This document shows positions 6,547 to 15,862 of a stretch of DNA of 64,000 nucleotides, in pieces; the stretch's first letter is position 1, and the number at the start of each line of letters is the position of its first letter. Source of the DNA: Sandaracinobacteroides sp041675905 (lineage in GTDB: Bacteria > Pseudomonadota > Alphaproteobacteria > Sphingomonadales > Sphingomonadaceae); contig JBAYSX010000003.1 in NCBI GenBank assembly GCA_041675905.1, positions 1-64,000 on the forward strand. Direction: 5' to 3'. A program made the translations under genes and the position numbers. The notes below the pieces were generated by a model, which worked only from the letters and a program-made list of their open reading frames with translations, searched no databases and was not told the origin of the DNA.

Positions 6547-8352
6547 TCAGCGCGTCGGGAGCGTGGCGGCGGCGGAGGCTGCGACAGACGTGACCGGAGC
6601 ACTGGCTTCGCGCCCGGGGAAGCGCGGCCACTGATTGGCGGCGACCGCCGTCAGGCTCGCATCCGAACTGGTTTGCCCCTGATTGGCGGCATCCTTCAGG
6701 CCATAAAGCCAGTAATTGCGCAAGACGACCCCTACGTAATGTCGGGTTTCGCGAAACGGGATGGATTCCATGTACAGCAACACATCGCCATTATCCCGAA
6801 TTCCTCCGGCATTCCAGTTAGCGACGGAACCTGGCCCCGCATTGTAGGCAGCGATTACCTTCGGAAGCAGGCCGCTGGTTTGCGAATTGTCACGCAAATA
6901 CTCCAGATAGCGCTGCCCATATTCAACGTTGAACTCCGGATCGGCCAGCAACTCGTCGCTATGGGTGATCGCGGCGGCCCGGGCGATTTCGCGAGCGGTG
7001 CCGGGCATCAGCTGCATCACGCCCTTGGCGCCAGGACCGGAACGCGCGGTTGTGATGAATTTCGATTCCTGCAACGCATGCGCGAACACAAGGTTGCGGT
7101 CTACCCGCCAGCCATCGAATGGCCGCCAATCCGGCGTCGGCAATCGATCCGCCATGGTAGGCATCATCCCGGGAGGCGGATTTTGCGCAAGCCAATATTG
7201 CGTGGCCGGCAGGTTCAGCCGCGCTGCCAGGCGCATGATTGGCTCATACAGCATGTTGGAACTGGTGGCGGCCAGCTGACGTAATTCGCGGTCAGCCAGG
7301 CCCAGTTGCCCGATCTCTACCAACGCCGCCGCCCGCTGCGCGCCCTTATGGTGGCGCAATGTCGTCCAGTCGGCCTGGATGAAATCCGGCTCCTGCCAGT
7401 TGAAGTCCGGGGTTATTCCCAGCGCCCGCGCCGCAAGCAGACCATAAAACCCGTCCTTGTCACGACCAATTGCGGCGCGTAACCGCTCGCCTGCCATTTC
7501 AGGGCGACCGCAACGAACATGGCTGCGTGCGGCCCAGTAGGCCGCACGGGCGCGCATATCCGGCAGCGTATATTGCTGACCGATAGCATCGAAGTGGCGT
7601 GCGGCGGTTTCACAATCATTCTGGCGGAAAGCGGCAAGCCCGCTGACCCAATTGCCCATCGCCGCCCAGTCGCCGGTGCCATTGGCGGCCAGCGTCCCGA
7701 GATAACGGGCGGTCGCGTCGTCCAGATCGATATAGCTGTCCCAGGCGGCGCGGTAGAGCCACTCGGCGCGCACTTCCGCGGACAGGGCCTGACCATATCG
7801 TGTTGCCAGCGACGCCACTTCGCGGGGGGTGTGCGCGTTGATCAGGGTGCTGGCGCTGGCGGCGAAATCGCGATCCGCCGTGCTGCTGCCACGGGCACTG
7901 CGCGGTTGCAGCGGCGGGGTAAGGCTGACGGGTACAAAGCGGCGCTGCTGCGCCAGCTGCGGCAGGCTCGACGCGCCGGCCTTGCGAGCAAGCGCCGAGA
8001 TTTGCCGCGCCTGCGGCGCCGCCGGATGCTCCTTCAGCCAGTTGGTCAGGGTCATCAATCCGGCGTTGCTGCCCTGGGCCAACAGGATTTCCGCTTCGGC
8101 GGCGCCATGCAGCGGACCGCGGGCCATATTCGCCAGCCGTGTGCGGGCCGACGAGATGCGACCCGAATCGATATCGAGAAAAATTCGCCGATACTGGTAG
8201 CGTTGCTGTGGCGTCAGTTGCGCCGGAACGGACCGTTCAGCCTTCGTCATGGGTTCATGTACGCCGGACACGCCGTCGTCGGGCGGAAGCGTCTGCGCCA
8301 CCGCCGGAACGGAGGCTGCTGCCAGAAAAAGGGATATCGTCAGGCGCATCAT
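6547..8352 (-). CDS. Soluble lytic murein transglycosylase, Slt type
   Basis: 601 residues with a signal peptide (ends VAQT, about residue 20). A long alpha-helical superhelical region is followed by a C-terminal SLT domain. The catalytic Glu is about residue 429 in FAHALQESKF, followed by GAKGVMQLMPGTA and VIAAYNAGPGSVANW, which are typical goose-lysozyme-like motifs. It would cleave peptidoglycan strands to 1,6-anhydroMurNAc ends in the periplasm. It overlaps the uracil-DNA glycosylase gene by 4 nt (ATGA) and is followed 11 nt later by corA, so the three probably share a transcript. Confidence 0.92.
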   Translation of the reverse strand: MMRLTISLFLAAASVPAVAQTLPPDDGVSGVHEPMTKAERSVPAQLTPQQRYQYRRIFLDIDSGRISSARTRLANMARGPLHGAAEAEILLAQGSNAGLMTLTNWLKEHPAAPQARQISALARKAGASSLPQLAQQRRFVPVSLTPPLQPRSARGSSTADRDFAASASTLINAHTPREVASLATRYGQALSAEVRAEWLYRAAWDSYIDLDDATARYLGTLAANGTGDWAAMGNWVSGLAAFRQNDCETAARHFDAIGQQYTLPDMRARAAYWAARSHVRCGRPEMAGERLRAAIGRDKDGFYGLLAARALGITPDFNWQEPDFIQADWTTLRHHKGAQRAAALVEIGQLGLADRELRQLAATSSNMLYEPIMRLAARLNLPATQYWLAQNPPPGMMPTMADRLPTPDWRPFDGWRVDRNLVFAHALQESKFITTARSGPGAKGVMQLMPGTAREIARAAAITHSDELLADPEFNVEYGQRYLEYLRDNSQTSGLLPKVIAAYNAGPGSVANWNAGGIRDNGDVLLYMESIPFRETRHYVGVVLRNYWLYGLKDAANQGQTSSDASLTAVAANQWPRFPGREASAPVTSVAASAAATLPTR

Positions 8353-9128
8353 ACAGGCAGACTCCGGCGAAACGTCAAAAGATCGGCCCAGGCTTCGCGC
8401 TTGGCATCCGGGCGGCGCAGCATATAGGCAGGATTATAGCTTGCCAACGCGGGTACGGATATATCGCCGCAACGCACTTCGGCCCAGGTTCCACGCTGTT
8501 TGCCGATGGGGGCGCGGTTTCCAACGAGGGTTTGCACGGGCGCCGCGCCCAGCAACAGCAGGGCGCGCGGTTGCACCAGTTCGATATGCCGGAGCGTGAG
8601 CGCATGGTCTGCTGCCAGCGCATCGACCGGAACCGGCCCAGGGATCAGGCGGCGCGGGGCCACCAGGCTGATATAGCAGTTTTCGCGGGAGAGCCCGATT
8701 GCCGCCAGCATCCGGTCCAGGAATCGGCCGGCCGGTCCGGTAAACGGCCGGCCGCTGCGCAGATCGTCGCTGCCGGGGCCTTCCCCGATAATCATCACGC
8801 CGGATGCGGGGTTGCCGTCGGCAACAGGTATATCCGGATTCTCTTCCCGCAGTTTTTGCAGGAAAATATCGAGCGTGGGCGACGCCAGCAACAGGGCGTC
8901 GTCTGCTGATGATTGCCGCGGCAGGGAAGGGGCGGGAACCGGCGCTGGCGCGGCTTTTTCCGCTTGGGGTGCCGGTTCAGCCTGGCTTGTCAGCCAGGAT
9001 CGCGGCGTATCGGCAACCAGCGTGTCGATACCGGCCTCACGCCACCACGCGAGGGTGGCGGCGGCCAATGCCGCACCATTATTTTCTGTTGTTGCCCGAC
9101 CGGCAGTTTCGCGCAATTCGCACTCCAT
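8349..9128 (-). CDS. Uracil-DNA glycosylase superfamily protein (family 4-like, atypical active site)
   Basis: 259 residues from ATG 9128; a TTG at 9143 would add five. The N-terminal 75 residues are a variable Ala/Pro-rich extension. The core shows GEGPGSDD (motif A), GRPFTGPAGRFLDRMLAAIGL and LVQPRALLLLG, as in family 4/5 UDGs. Two oddities are seen. The second active-site motif reads SYNPAYML where family members usually have HPAY, so the His is Asn. Also, the cysteines that hold the 4Fe-4S cluster in classical family 4 enzymes are missing (only three scattered Cys). It may be a repair enzyme with altered specificity or a degenerate paralogue. Confidence 0.8.
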   Translation of the reverse strand: MECELRETAGRATTENNGAALAAATLAWWREAGIDTLVADTPRSWLTSQAEPAPQAEKAAPAPVPAPSLPRQSSADDALLLASPTLDIFLQKLREENPDIPVADGNPASGVMIIGEGPGSDDLRSGRPFTGPAGRFLDRMLAAIGLSRENCYISLVAPRRLIPGPVPVDALAADHALTLRHIELVQPRALLLLGAAPVQTLVGNRAPIGKQRGTWAEVRCGDISVPALASYNPAYMLRRPDAKREAWADLLTFRRSLPV

Positions 9129-9248
9129 AATCCAGCGCGACAATTATCGCGCTTGTATTTCAGGTCAATCCTGTTCTAGCCCGTCGACACTTGAATCCGG
9201 ATCATATCGCATGACCTGTAACAGGAATAGAGAAAGGAAGGGCCGGAG

Positions 9249-10901
9249 ATGACCGAACGCGACGCGATGCCCTATGACATTGTGATCGTTGGCGCGGGCC
9301 CGGCTGGCCTGGCGGCGGCGATCCGGGTGAAACAACAGGCTGCCCAGCGCAATCTGGACATCTCCGTTTGCGTGTTGGAAAAAGGCTCCGAAGTCGGCGC
9401 GCATATCCTTTCGGGCGCGGTGATCGATCCGAAAGCGCTGGACGAACTTATTCCTGAATGGCGCGGGCAGGATTGCCCGCTGGCCGAAGTGCCGGTGACG
9501 GAAAATCACCATTGGGTGCTGACGAAAAAGAAGAAATTTGAATTCCCGCATTTCATGATGCCGGCCTTTATGAACAACGAGGGCACCTATACCGGCAGCC
9601 TTGGCAATCTGTGCCGCTGGCTGGCGGGGCAGGCCGAAGCATTGGGTGTCGAAATCTTCCCTGGCTTCGCCGCCGCTGAAATCCTGTTCAATGAAGATGG
9701 TTCGGTGAAGGGCGTCGCCACCGGTGATATGGGTGTCGCGCGCGACGGTCACCACAAGGACAGCTATCAGCCCGGCCTCGAACTCCACGCCAAATATACT
9801 TTCTTTGCCGAAGGCGTACGCGGACATTTGTCCAAGCAACTGATTCGCCATTTTGATCTGGCGAAAGACAGCCAGCCGCAAATCTACGGCATCGGCATCA
9901 AGGAATTGTGGGACATCGACCCGAAAAAGCATGTGCCAGGGCGGGTCATCCACACGCAGGGCTGGCCGCTGACGGACGCATGGGGCGGCGGTTTTCTTTA
10001 TCACCAGGCCAATAATCAGGTTGCGCTCGGCTTCGTCGTTGCGCTTTCCTACAAGAATCCGCATCTCTATCCGTTTGAGGAAATGCAGCGCTGGAAAACC
10101 CATCCGGAAATCCGCAAGATTCTGGAAGGCGGCCGGCGGGTGTCTTATGGCGCGCGGGCGATCAATGAAGGTGGCTGGCAATCCATTCCGAAACTGACCT
10201 TCCCGGGTGGCGCGCTGATCGGCTGCTCGGCAGGTTTTGTGAACGTGCCGCGCATCAAGGGCAGCCATACGGCGATGAAGACCGGGATGATGGCGGCGGA
10301 CGCAGCCCTGGACGCGATCGTTTCGCAACGCCAGAGTGATGAACTCACATCTTACGAGGCAGCCTTCCGTGACAGCTGGGTGGAGAAGGAATTGCGCATG
10401 GTGCGCAATACCGAACCGCTGGTGCACAAGCTGGGCGGCACGCTGGGCACGGCGCTGGCCGGTATCACCATGTGGCTGGAAAGCTGGGGTGTACGCATGC
10501 CGTTTACCCTCGGTCACAAGCCGGATCATGAGCAATTGTGGCGCAAGGAACATTGCTTCCCGATCGAATATCCAAAACCCGACGGGGTTATCACCTTCGA
10601 CCGGTTGTCGAGCGTGTTTCTGTCCGGCACCAACCATGAGGAAGACCAGCCGATCCACCTGAAGCTGGCTGACCCGGATATTCCAATCAGCTATAATCTG
10701 CCACTCTATGATGAGCCGGCGCAGCGCTATTGCCCGGCTGGCGTTTATGAAGTGGTGGGCGAGGAAACCGGCGAGCCGCGCTTCCAGATCAATGCGCAGA
10801 ATTGCGTCCATTGCAAAACCTGCGACATCAAGGACCCGCTGCAGAATATCAACTGGGTCGCGCCCGAAGGCGGCGGCGGCCCGACCTATCCGAATATGTA
10901 A
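9249..10901 (+). CDS. Electron-transfer flavoprotein-ubiquinone oxidoreductase
   Basis: 550 residues with GGAG just before ATG 9249. The N-terminus has the FAD dinucleotide-binding motif (DIVIVGAGPAGLAAAIR). A ubiquinone/FAD domain follows (GSHTAMKTGMMAADAA). The C-terminal 4Fe-4S ferredoxin domain has Cys at about 495, 519, 522 and 525 (CPAGVYEV, NCVHCKTCDIKDP), ending GGGGPTYPNM. It passes electrons from ETF, reduced by acyl-CoA dehydrogenases, to the quinone pool at the inner membrane. Length and motifs match the bacterial and mitochondrial enzyme. It is a single gene, divergent from the UDG gene and convergent with pyrG across a shared terminator. Confidence 0.96.
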   Translation: MTERDAMPYDIVIVGAGPAGLAAAIRVKQQAAQRNLDISVCVLEKGSEVGAHILSGAVIDPKALDELIPEWRGQDCPLAEVPVTENHHWVLTKKKKFEFPHFMMPAFMNNEGTYTGSLGNLCRWLAGQAEALGVEIFPGFAAAEILFNEDGSVKGVATGDMGVARDGHHKDSYQPGLELHAKYTFFAEGVRGHLSKQLIRHFDLAKDSQPQIYGIGIKELWDIDPKKHVPGRVIHTQGWPLTDAWGGGFLYHQANNQVALGFVVALSYKNPHLYPFEEMQRWKTHPEIRKILEGGRRVSYGARAINEGGWQSIPKLTFPGGALIGCSAGFVNVPRIKGSHTAMKTGMMAADAALDAIVSQRQSDELTSYEAAFRDSWVEKELRMVRNTEPLVHKLGGTLGTALAGITMWLESWGVRMPFTLGHKPDHEQLWRKEHCFPIEYPKPDGVITFDRLSSVFLSGTNHEEDQPIHLKLADPDIPISYNLPLYDEPAQRYCPAGVYEVVGEETGEPRFQINAQNCVHCKTCDIKDPLQNINWVAPEGGGGPTYPNM

Positions 10902-10904
10902 AAG

Positions 10905-10930
10905 AAAAGGGGCGCTGATGCGCCCCTTTT
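10905..10930. terminator. Bidirectional terminator between ETF-QO and pyrG
   Basis: A perfect 11-bp stem, AAAAGGGGCGC with GCGCCCCTTTT, around the loop TGAT (10916-10919). It has A/T tails on both sides and sits between the two convergent stop codons, so it can end transcription from either direction. Confidence 0.88.
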
Positions 10931-12558
10931 TATACAAGCCGGCTTTGTTTCACCGCCGCCGCGATAAAGCTGACGAACAGCGGGTGCGGATCAAACGGGC
11001 GGGATTTCAATTCGGGATGGAATTGCACGCCGACAAACCAGGGATGGTCCGGACGCTCGACGATTTCGGGCAGGCGCCCATCGGGAGACAGGCCGGTGAA
11101 CACCATGCCGCCCCTTTCCAGTTCCTCGCGATAGCCGACATTCACTTCATAGCGGTGGCGGTGCCGTTCGCTGATATGATCCGTCCCATAGGCCCCCGTT
11201 GCGATGCTGTTTCCGGCCAAAACGGCCGGATAGGCGCCCAGGCGCATTGTGCCGCCCTTATCGCTCGTCTCGCTGCGCTGCTGTATCTCGCCGTCTGCTT
11301 CCCATTCGGTTATCAGGCCGACGATCGGGTGCGGTGTCGGGCCAAATTCGGTGGTGGAGGCTTCTGGCAAACCGCTGGCGTTGCGTGCGGATTCGATGCA
11401 TGCCATCTGCATGCCGAGGCAAATGCCAAAGAAAGGCACACCACGTTCGCGGGCGAACCGTACGGCGGCGATTTTCCCTTCGCTGCCGCGTTCGCCAAAG
11501 CCGCCAGGCACGAGCACGCCGTGCATGGGTTCGAGGATCGAGGCAACATCCTCGCGCTCGAAATCCTCCGCCTCGATCCACCGGAGCTGAACGTTGACAC
11601 GGTTGGCCATGCCGCCATGCACCAGCGCCTCGGTCAGGGATTTGTAAGCATCTTTCAGGCCGGTATATTTGCCGACGACGCCAATATGCACCGTGCCTTC
11701 GGGATTGTTGATCCGCGTGGTGATATTCTCCCAGCGGGTCAGGTCGGGTTTTGACGCATCGTCGATGCCAAAGGCGTGCAATACTTCCGAATCAAGGCCG
11801 GCGGCATGATATTGCAGCGGCACTTCATAAATGGAGGGCGCATCCAGCGCCTCGATGACCGCTTCCGGCCGGACATTGCAAAACAGCGCGATCTTGGCGC
11901 GATCCGATTCCGGCACAGGCCGGTCTGAGCGGCAGACGAGAATTTGCGGCTGGATACCGATCCCGCGCAATTCAGCGACGCTATGTTGCGTCGGTTTGGT
12001 CTTCAGTTCGCCGGCAGCGGCAATATAGGGGATGAGGGTGGTGTGAATGAAAATCGCCCGCGCAGGGCCGAGCTCATTGCCCAACTGCCGGATGGCTTCA
12101 AGGAACGGCAGGCCTTCGATATCGCCTACCGTGCCGCCCACCTCGCACAGCATGAAGTCAATGCCTTCGGATTTGTCCCTGGCAAACGCCTTGATCGCAT
12201 CGGTTACATGCGGAATCACCTGCACGGTTGCCCCGAGGAAGTCGCCGCGCCGCTCTTTCGTCAATATGTCGAAATAGATGCGTCCGGAGGTTACATTATC
12301 TGACTGGCTGGCGGATACGCCTGTAAACCTCTCATAATGGCCGAGATCGAGATCGGTCTCCGCGCCGTCGTCGGTGACGAACACCTCGCCATGCTGGGTC
12401 GGGCTCATCGTGCCTGGATCGACATTGAGATACGGGTCGAACTTGCGGATTCGCACGCTATAGCCACGGGCTTGCAACAACGCGCCAAGCGCCGCCGCCA
12501 TAAGACCTTTGCCAAGCGAGGAAACCACGCCGCCGGTGATGAAAATATACCGCGTCAT
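10930..12558 (-). CDS. pyrG: CTP synthase
   Basis: 542 residues from ATG 12558 (an in-frame GTG lies 9 nt upstream). The N-terminal amidoligase domain begins TRYIFITGGVVSSLGKG. The C-terminal class I glutamine amidotransferase domain has the nucleophile in FFGICLGMQMA, with His/Glu in VQFHPELKSRP. The enzyme makes CTP from UTP, ATP and glutamine. The length is normal for the family. It is followed by a strong terminator, and secG lies just upstream on the same strand. Confidence 0.97.
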   Translation of the reverse strand: MTRYIFITGGVVSSLGKGLMAAALGALLQARGYSVRIRKFDPYLNVDPGTMSPTQHGEVFVTDDGAETDLDLGHYERFTGVSASQSDNVTSGRIYFDILTKERRGDFLGATVQVIPHVTDAIKAFARDKSEGIDFMLCEVGGTVGDIEGLPFLEAIRQLGNELGPARAIFIHTTLIPYIAAAGELKTKPTQHSVAELRGIGIQPQILVCRSDRPVPESDRAKIALFCNVRPEAVIEALDAPSIYEVPLQYHAAGLDSEVLHAFGIDDASKPDLTRWENITTRINNPEGTVHIGVVGKYTGLKDAYKSLTEALVHGGMANRVNVQLRWIEAEDFEREDVASILEPMHGVLVPGGFGERGSEGKIAAVRFARERGVPFFGICLGMQMACIESARNASGLPEASTTEFGPTPHPIVGLITEWEADGEIQQRSETSDKGGTMRLGAYPAVLAGNSIATGAYGTDHISERHRHRYEVNVGYREELERGGMVFTGLSPDGRLPEIVERPDHPWFVGVQFHPELKSRPFDPHPLFVSFIAAAVKQSRLV

Positions 12559-12639
12559 GGGAAGCACCGGATAGCTGGAAGGAACAGGACTGTCACCCGT
12601 TGTTCAGCACAACGGGTAAAAATATTATGGATGCCGATG

Positions 12640-13011
12640 CTATTGTGCCAGAGGAACTTCGTTCGCAGCTTCGGGCGCTGCGGACTGCGGCGCTTGAGTG
12701 GTCGCTGGTTCTGCGGGAACGACAGGCAAATCGGATGCGATGGGCGGCGCTCCGCGCGCCAGGCTGGTGTCAATCGGACGCGTGGTCGTGCGGGAATTGG
12801 CCAGCATCGCCAGACCCAGCGAACTGAGGATGAACAGCGCGGCGAGAATAGCGGTTGTCCGCGTTAAAAGATCGGCGGCGCCACGGGCGGACACCAGGCC
12901 TCCGGCGGAGCCACCGCCGGTCAGGCCGCCGCCCTCTGACTTCTGCATCAGGATCACGCCGACCAGCGCCAGCGCCAGCAGGCCATGCACCACCAGAAGA
13001 AAAGTCATCAT
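12640..13011 (-). CDS. secG: Preprotein translocase subunit SecG
   Basis: 123 residues with two membrane helices: residues 3-21 (TFLLVVHGLLALALVGVILM) and about 50-70 (TAILAALFILSSLGLAML). Between them is the SecG loop QKSEGGGLTGGGSAGGL. A Pro/Ala-rich cytoplasmic tail follows, as is common in alphaproteobacteria. It is part of the SecYEG channel. It lies about 80 nt upstream of pyrG, in the same order as in many relatives. Confidence 0.95.
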   Translation of the reverse strand: MMTFLLVVHGLLALALVGVILMQKSEGGGLTGGGSAGGLVSARGAADLLTRTTAILAALFILSSLGLAMLANSRTTTRPIDTSLARGAPPIASDLPVVPAEPATTQAPQSAAPEAANEVPLAQ

Positions 13012-13085
13012 CGCAGCAGGAATCTCCGAAACGCGCGTAAACCGCGCACATAGGCCTTAGCAGTCGAATTGGCAAGAAACAGACT

Positions 13086-14351
13086 TCACGCGACCTCTTC
13101 ACGCATCCCGGCACCGGTTGCCGCCAGTGTCTGCCAGTATCCGGGCCAGGTTTTGGCGACGCAGCCAGGATCGAGAATGCGGATGCCGTGCAACCTCAAT
13201 CCCAGTAACGCGAACGACATCGCGATGCGATGGTCGGCATAAGTTTCGATATCCGCCGGCCAATTTCCCCCTGCCATGGCAGGATCGGCGTTCACCAGCA
13301 GATCGTCACGATCCTCGTGGGCGAGGCCAGGCCGGATACGATTGAGTTCGGTAGCCAGCGCCCTGATACGGTCGGTTTCTTTCACGCGCAAATTGGCGAT
13401 GCCGGTGAAGCGTACCGGCGTCTGGTTGAGTGCCGCCAGCACCGCCAGCGTCGGCACCGCATCCTGTATCTGCGCGCCGTCGATGACGGATGGCAAATGT
13501 GGAAACTGGCGGATCAGGGCGTAAGCCGTGGCATCGGGCTGGGTGAAATTTTCAGCGGCGAGGCCAATGTCGATGTTGCCCCCGGTCAATGCGTTGGCGG
13601 CCCAGATATAGGTTGCGGCGGAGGCGTCCGGCTCGATGGCGTAATCGGTCGCGCGATAGCCCGTCGGTTGCACGCGCCACGCGCCATCGCCCTGCGGTTG
13701 CACCGTCGCGCCAAAGGCACGCATCACCGCCAGCGTCAGATCGACATAGCCGCGCGCACCAATCTCTGCGCCCGCCAGCACGACATCCGTCGACCCGCTG
13801 GCGCAGGCGGCGGCCATCAGCAAGGCCGACACATATTGACTGGAAAGTCCGGCATCAATGTGCACGATGCCGCCCGGAAATTGCCCGCCATAAACGGTGA
13901 CAGGAGGGCAGCCACCCGTGGCGGTGGCGGTAACGCCCAGTTCCTGCAATGCCCGCACCAGCGGCGCGATGGGCCGCTTGCGCATATGGGCATCGCCGTC
14001 GATCACTACCTTGCCATCGACGCCCGCCGCCGCCGCGGTCAGGAACCGCGTCGCCGTACCGGCATTGCCCAGAAACAGCGGTTCGGCGGGCGGCTGCAAC
14101 CGGCCCTGACCCGTAACGACGAAGCTCGTCGTATCCGGCTCATCCACGGTCACTCCCATTTGACGCAGCGCCGCCGCCATATACAGCGTGTCGTCGCTTT
14201 TCAGTGCGCCGGACAGATGGCTGGTGCCGCGCGCCAGCCCTGCCAGCAACAGCGCGCGGTTGGTGATGGATTTGGAGCCGGGCAGGGTGATACGACCGGA
14301 AAGCGGCTCCTTCGCCGGCGTAAGGACCATCGCGCTCATTGTTTCGTTCAC
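13086..14351 (-). CDS. aroA: 5-enolpyruvylshikimate-3-phosphate synthase
   Basis: 421 residues from a GTG at 14351 that overlaps the trpE stop (GTGA); ATG 14339 is an in-frame alternative. Class I-type motifs are present: LPGSKSITNRALLLAGLA near the N-terminus, LGNAGTATRFLTA, MRKRPIAPLV, and ETDRIRALATEL in the C-terminal half. It condenses shikimate-3-phosphate with PEP in the aromatic pathway. Sitting directly after trpE, with no trpG in between, is unusual. The shared aromatic theme suggests co-expression. Confidence 0.95.
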   Translation of the reverse strand: MNETMSAMVLTPAKEPLSGRITLPGSKSITNRALLLAGLARGTSHLSGALKSDDTLYMAAALRQMGVTVDEPDTTSFVVTGQGRLQPPAEPLFLGNAGTATRFLTAAAAGVDGKVVIDGDAHMRKRPIAPLVRALQELGVTATATGGCPPVTVYGGQFPGGIVHIDAGLSSQYVSALLMAAACASGSTDVVLAGAEIGARGYVDLTLAVMRAFGATVQPQGDGAWRVQPTGYRATDYAIEPDASAATYIWAANALTGGNIDIGLAAENFTQPDATAYALIRQFPHLPSVIDGAQIQDAVPTLAVLAALNQTPVRFTGIANLRVKETDRIRALATELNRIRPGLAHEDRDDLLVNADPAMAGGNWPADIETYADHRIAMSFALLGLRLHGIRILDPGCVAKTWPGYWQTLAATGAGMREEVA

Positions 14352-15862
14352 TGTCCGAAAACGGGCGCCGCCGCCGATTCAAGCGCCGATTTCGCCGCTG
14401 CCAGAAGCGCGCCAGCCTTGGCGCGGCATTCGGCAGCTTCGGCCAGGGGATCGCTGTCGGCGACGATACCTGCGCCCGCCGTCACATGCATTACGTCATC
14501 CTTGACCACGGCGGTCCGCAGCATGATGCAACTGTCCATGCTGCCGTCGGGTGCGAAATAGCCGATGCCGCCAGCATAGGGCCCGCGTCGTTCCCCCTCC
14601 AGTTCAGCGATGATTTCCATGGCGCGGATTTTCGGCGCACCGGATACCGTGCCGGCGGGAAACCCTGCCAGCAGCGCATCAATCGCGTCCACATCGGCCC
14701 GCTGCCGGCCAACGACATTCGACACAATATGCATGACATGGCTGTAGCGCTCGATTGCAAATCGCTCGGTCACGGTAACGCTACCGACCTCGGCCACCCG
14801 GCCGACATCGTTTCGTCCCAGATCGAGCAACATCAGATGCTCCGCCAGTTCCTTCGGGTCGGCCAGCAGCGACAGCCGATTCGCTTCGTCTTCAGTTTCG
14901 GTTGCGCCCCGTGGCCTTGTGCCGGCAATCGGGCGGATCGTGATATCCCCATTGCGGGCGCGTACAAGAATTTCCGGTGACGAACCGATGATCGCAAAAC
15001 CCGGCAGATCGAGGTGATAGAGGAAAGGTGACGGGTTGATCCGCCGCAACGCCCGGTAAAGCTCGAAGGGCGGCAACCTGAAGGGCGCGGTGAAACGTTG
15101 CGCCAGCACGACCTGGAATATGTCTCCGGCGGCGATATATTCCTTCGCCCGCAACACCATTTCCGTATAGCGCTCCGGCTGCACCGCTGATTGCAGTTCC
15201 AGCGCGTTGGCGGGGGCGTCCACCGTAACGCGTGCCGGCAACGGTCGGGACAGGCTGGCCGCCGTCGTCTCCAGCCGTTCTTCGGCGGCGTCAATCGCTA
15301 CTTCGGGTGCAAGGCCACTGTCGGCATAAATAGGCGCGACCAGCGTCAGCGTATCCTTCAGCCGGTCGAAAATCAGCACCAGGCCGGGACGGACGAACAT
15401 CATGCCCGGAACCTTGAGCGGATCGGCATCCGGTATCGGCAGTTTTTCGGCAAGCGCCGCCGTTTCATAACCGAAATAACCGACCAGGAAGGGCATGGTG
15501 GACGGCAGATCCGCCGGCGGCTCCATGTGGATGCTGGCGACGAGTGCCCGCAGCGCCTCAAGGGCCGGCGCCGACTCGGTCGCAAAGGCGCCGGCATCTT
15601 CATGCCAGCGGCGGTTTACTTCTGCGCGGTTACCTTGCGCACGAAACGCCAGGTCCGGGTCCAGCCCGATAAATGAATAGCGCCCGCGCGTGCGTCCGCC
15701 CTCGACCGATTCGAGCAGGAAATCCCCGCGCCCGGTTTTGGCCAGTTTCAGCCACGCCGAAACCGGCGTCTCCGTGTCTGCATCAAGCGTAAGATGGCGG
15801 CAGGCATGTCGGCCATGCGCCAGCGCATCCAGCGCCATGAGCCGTTGTTCCGCCGCCGTCAT
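14348..15862 (-). CDS. trpE: Anthranilate synthase component I
   Basis: 504 residues. The C-terminal chorismate-binding domain is complete: RPIAGTRPRGATETEDE, LMLLDLGRNDVGRV, HVMHIVSNVVG, FPAGTVSGAPKIRAMEII. The N-terminal regulatory domain (SYSFIG-type, here GRYSFIGLDP) would bind tryptophan for feedback inhibition. It converts chorismate to anthranilate together with a TrpG amidotransferase that is not in this window. It overlaps ppiD by 4 nt upstream and aroA by 4 nt downstream, so the three are translationally coupled. Confidence 0.95.
   Translation of the reverse strand: MTAAEQRLMALDALAHGRHACRHLTLDADTETPVSAWLKLAKTGRGDFLLESVEGGRTRGRYSFIGLDPDLAFRAQGNRAEVNRRWHEDAGAFATESAPALEALRALVASIHMEPPADLPSTMPFLVGYFGYETAALAEKLPIPDADPLKVPGMMFVRPGLVLIFDRLKDTLTLVAPIYADSGLAPEVAIDAAEERLETTAASLSRPLPARVTVDAPANALELQSAVQPERYTEMVLRAKEYIAAGDIFQVVLAQRFTAPFRLPPFELYRALRRINPSPFLYHLDLPGFAIIGSSPEILVRARNGDITIRPIAGTRPRGATETEDEANRLSLLADPKELAEHLMLLDLGRNDVGRVAEVGSVTVTERFAIERYSHVMHIVSNVVGRQRADVDAIDALLAGFPAGTVSGAPKIRAMEIIAELEGERRGPYAGGIGYFAPDGSMDSCIMLRTAVVKDDVMHVTAGAGIVADSDPLAEAAECRAKAGALLAAAKSALESAAAPVFGQ

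Noticed and set aside
9165..10937. 590-codon open frame on the minus strand
   Set aside because: It is antisense to the ETF-QO gene; its protein has no family features and only reflects GC-rich codon bias.
13230..14561. 443-codon plus-strand frame over aroA
   Set aside because: Antisense to a clear aroA; low-complexity Arg/His/Gly translation.
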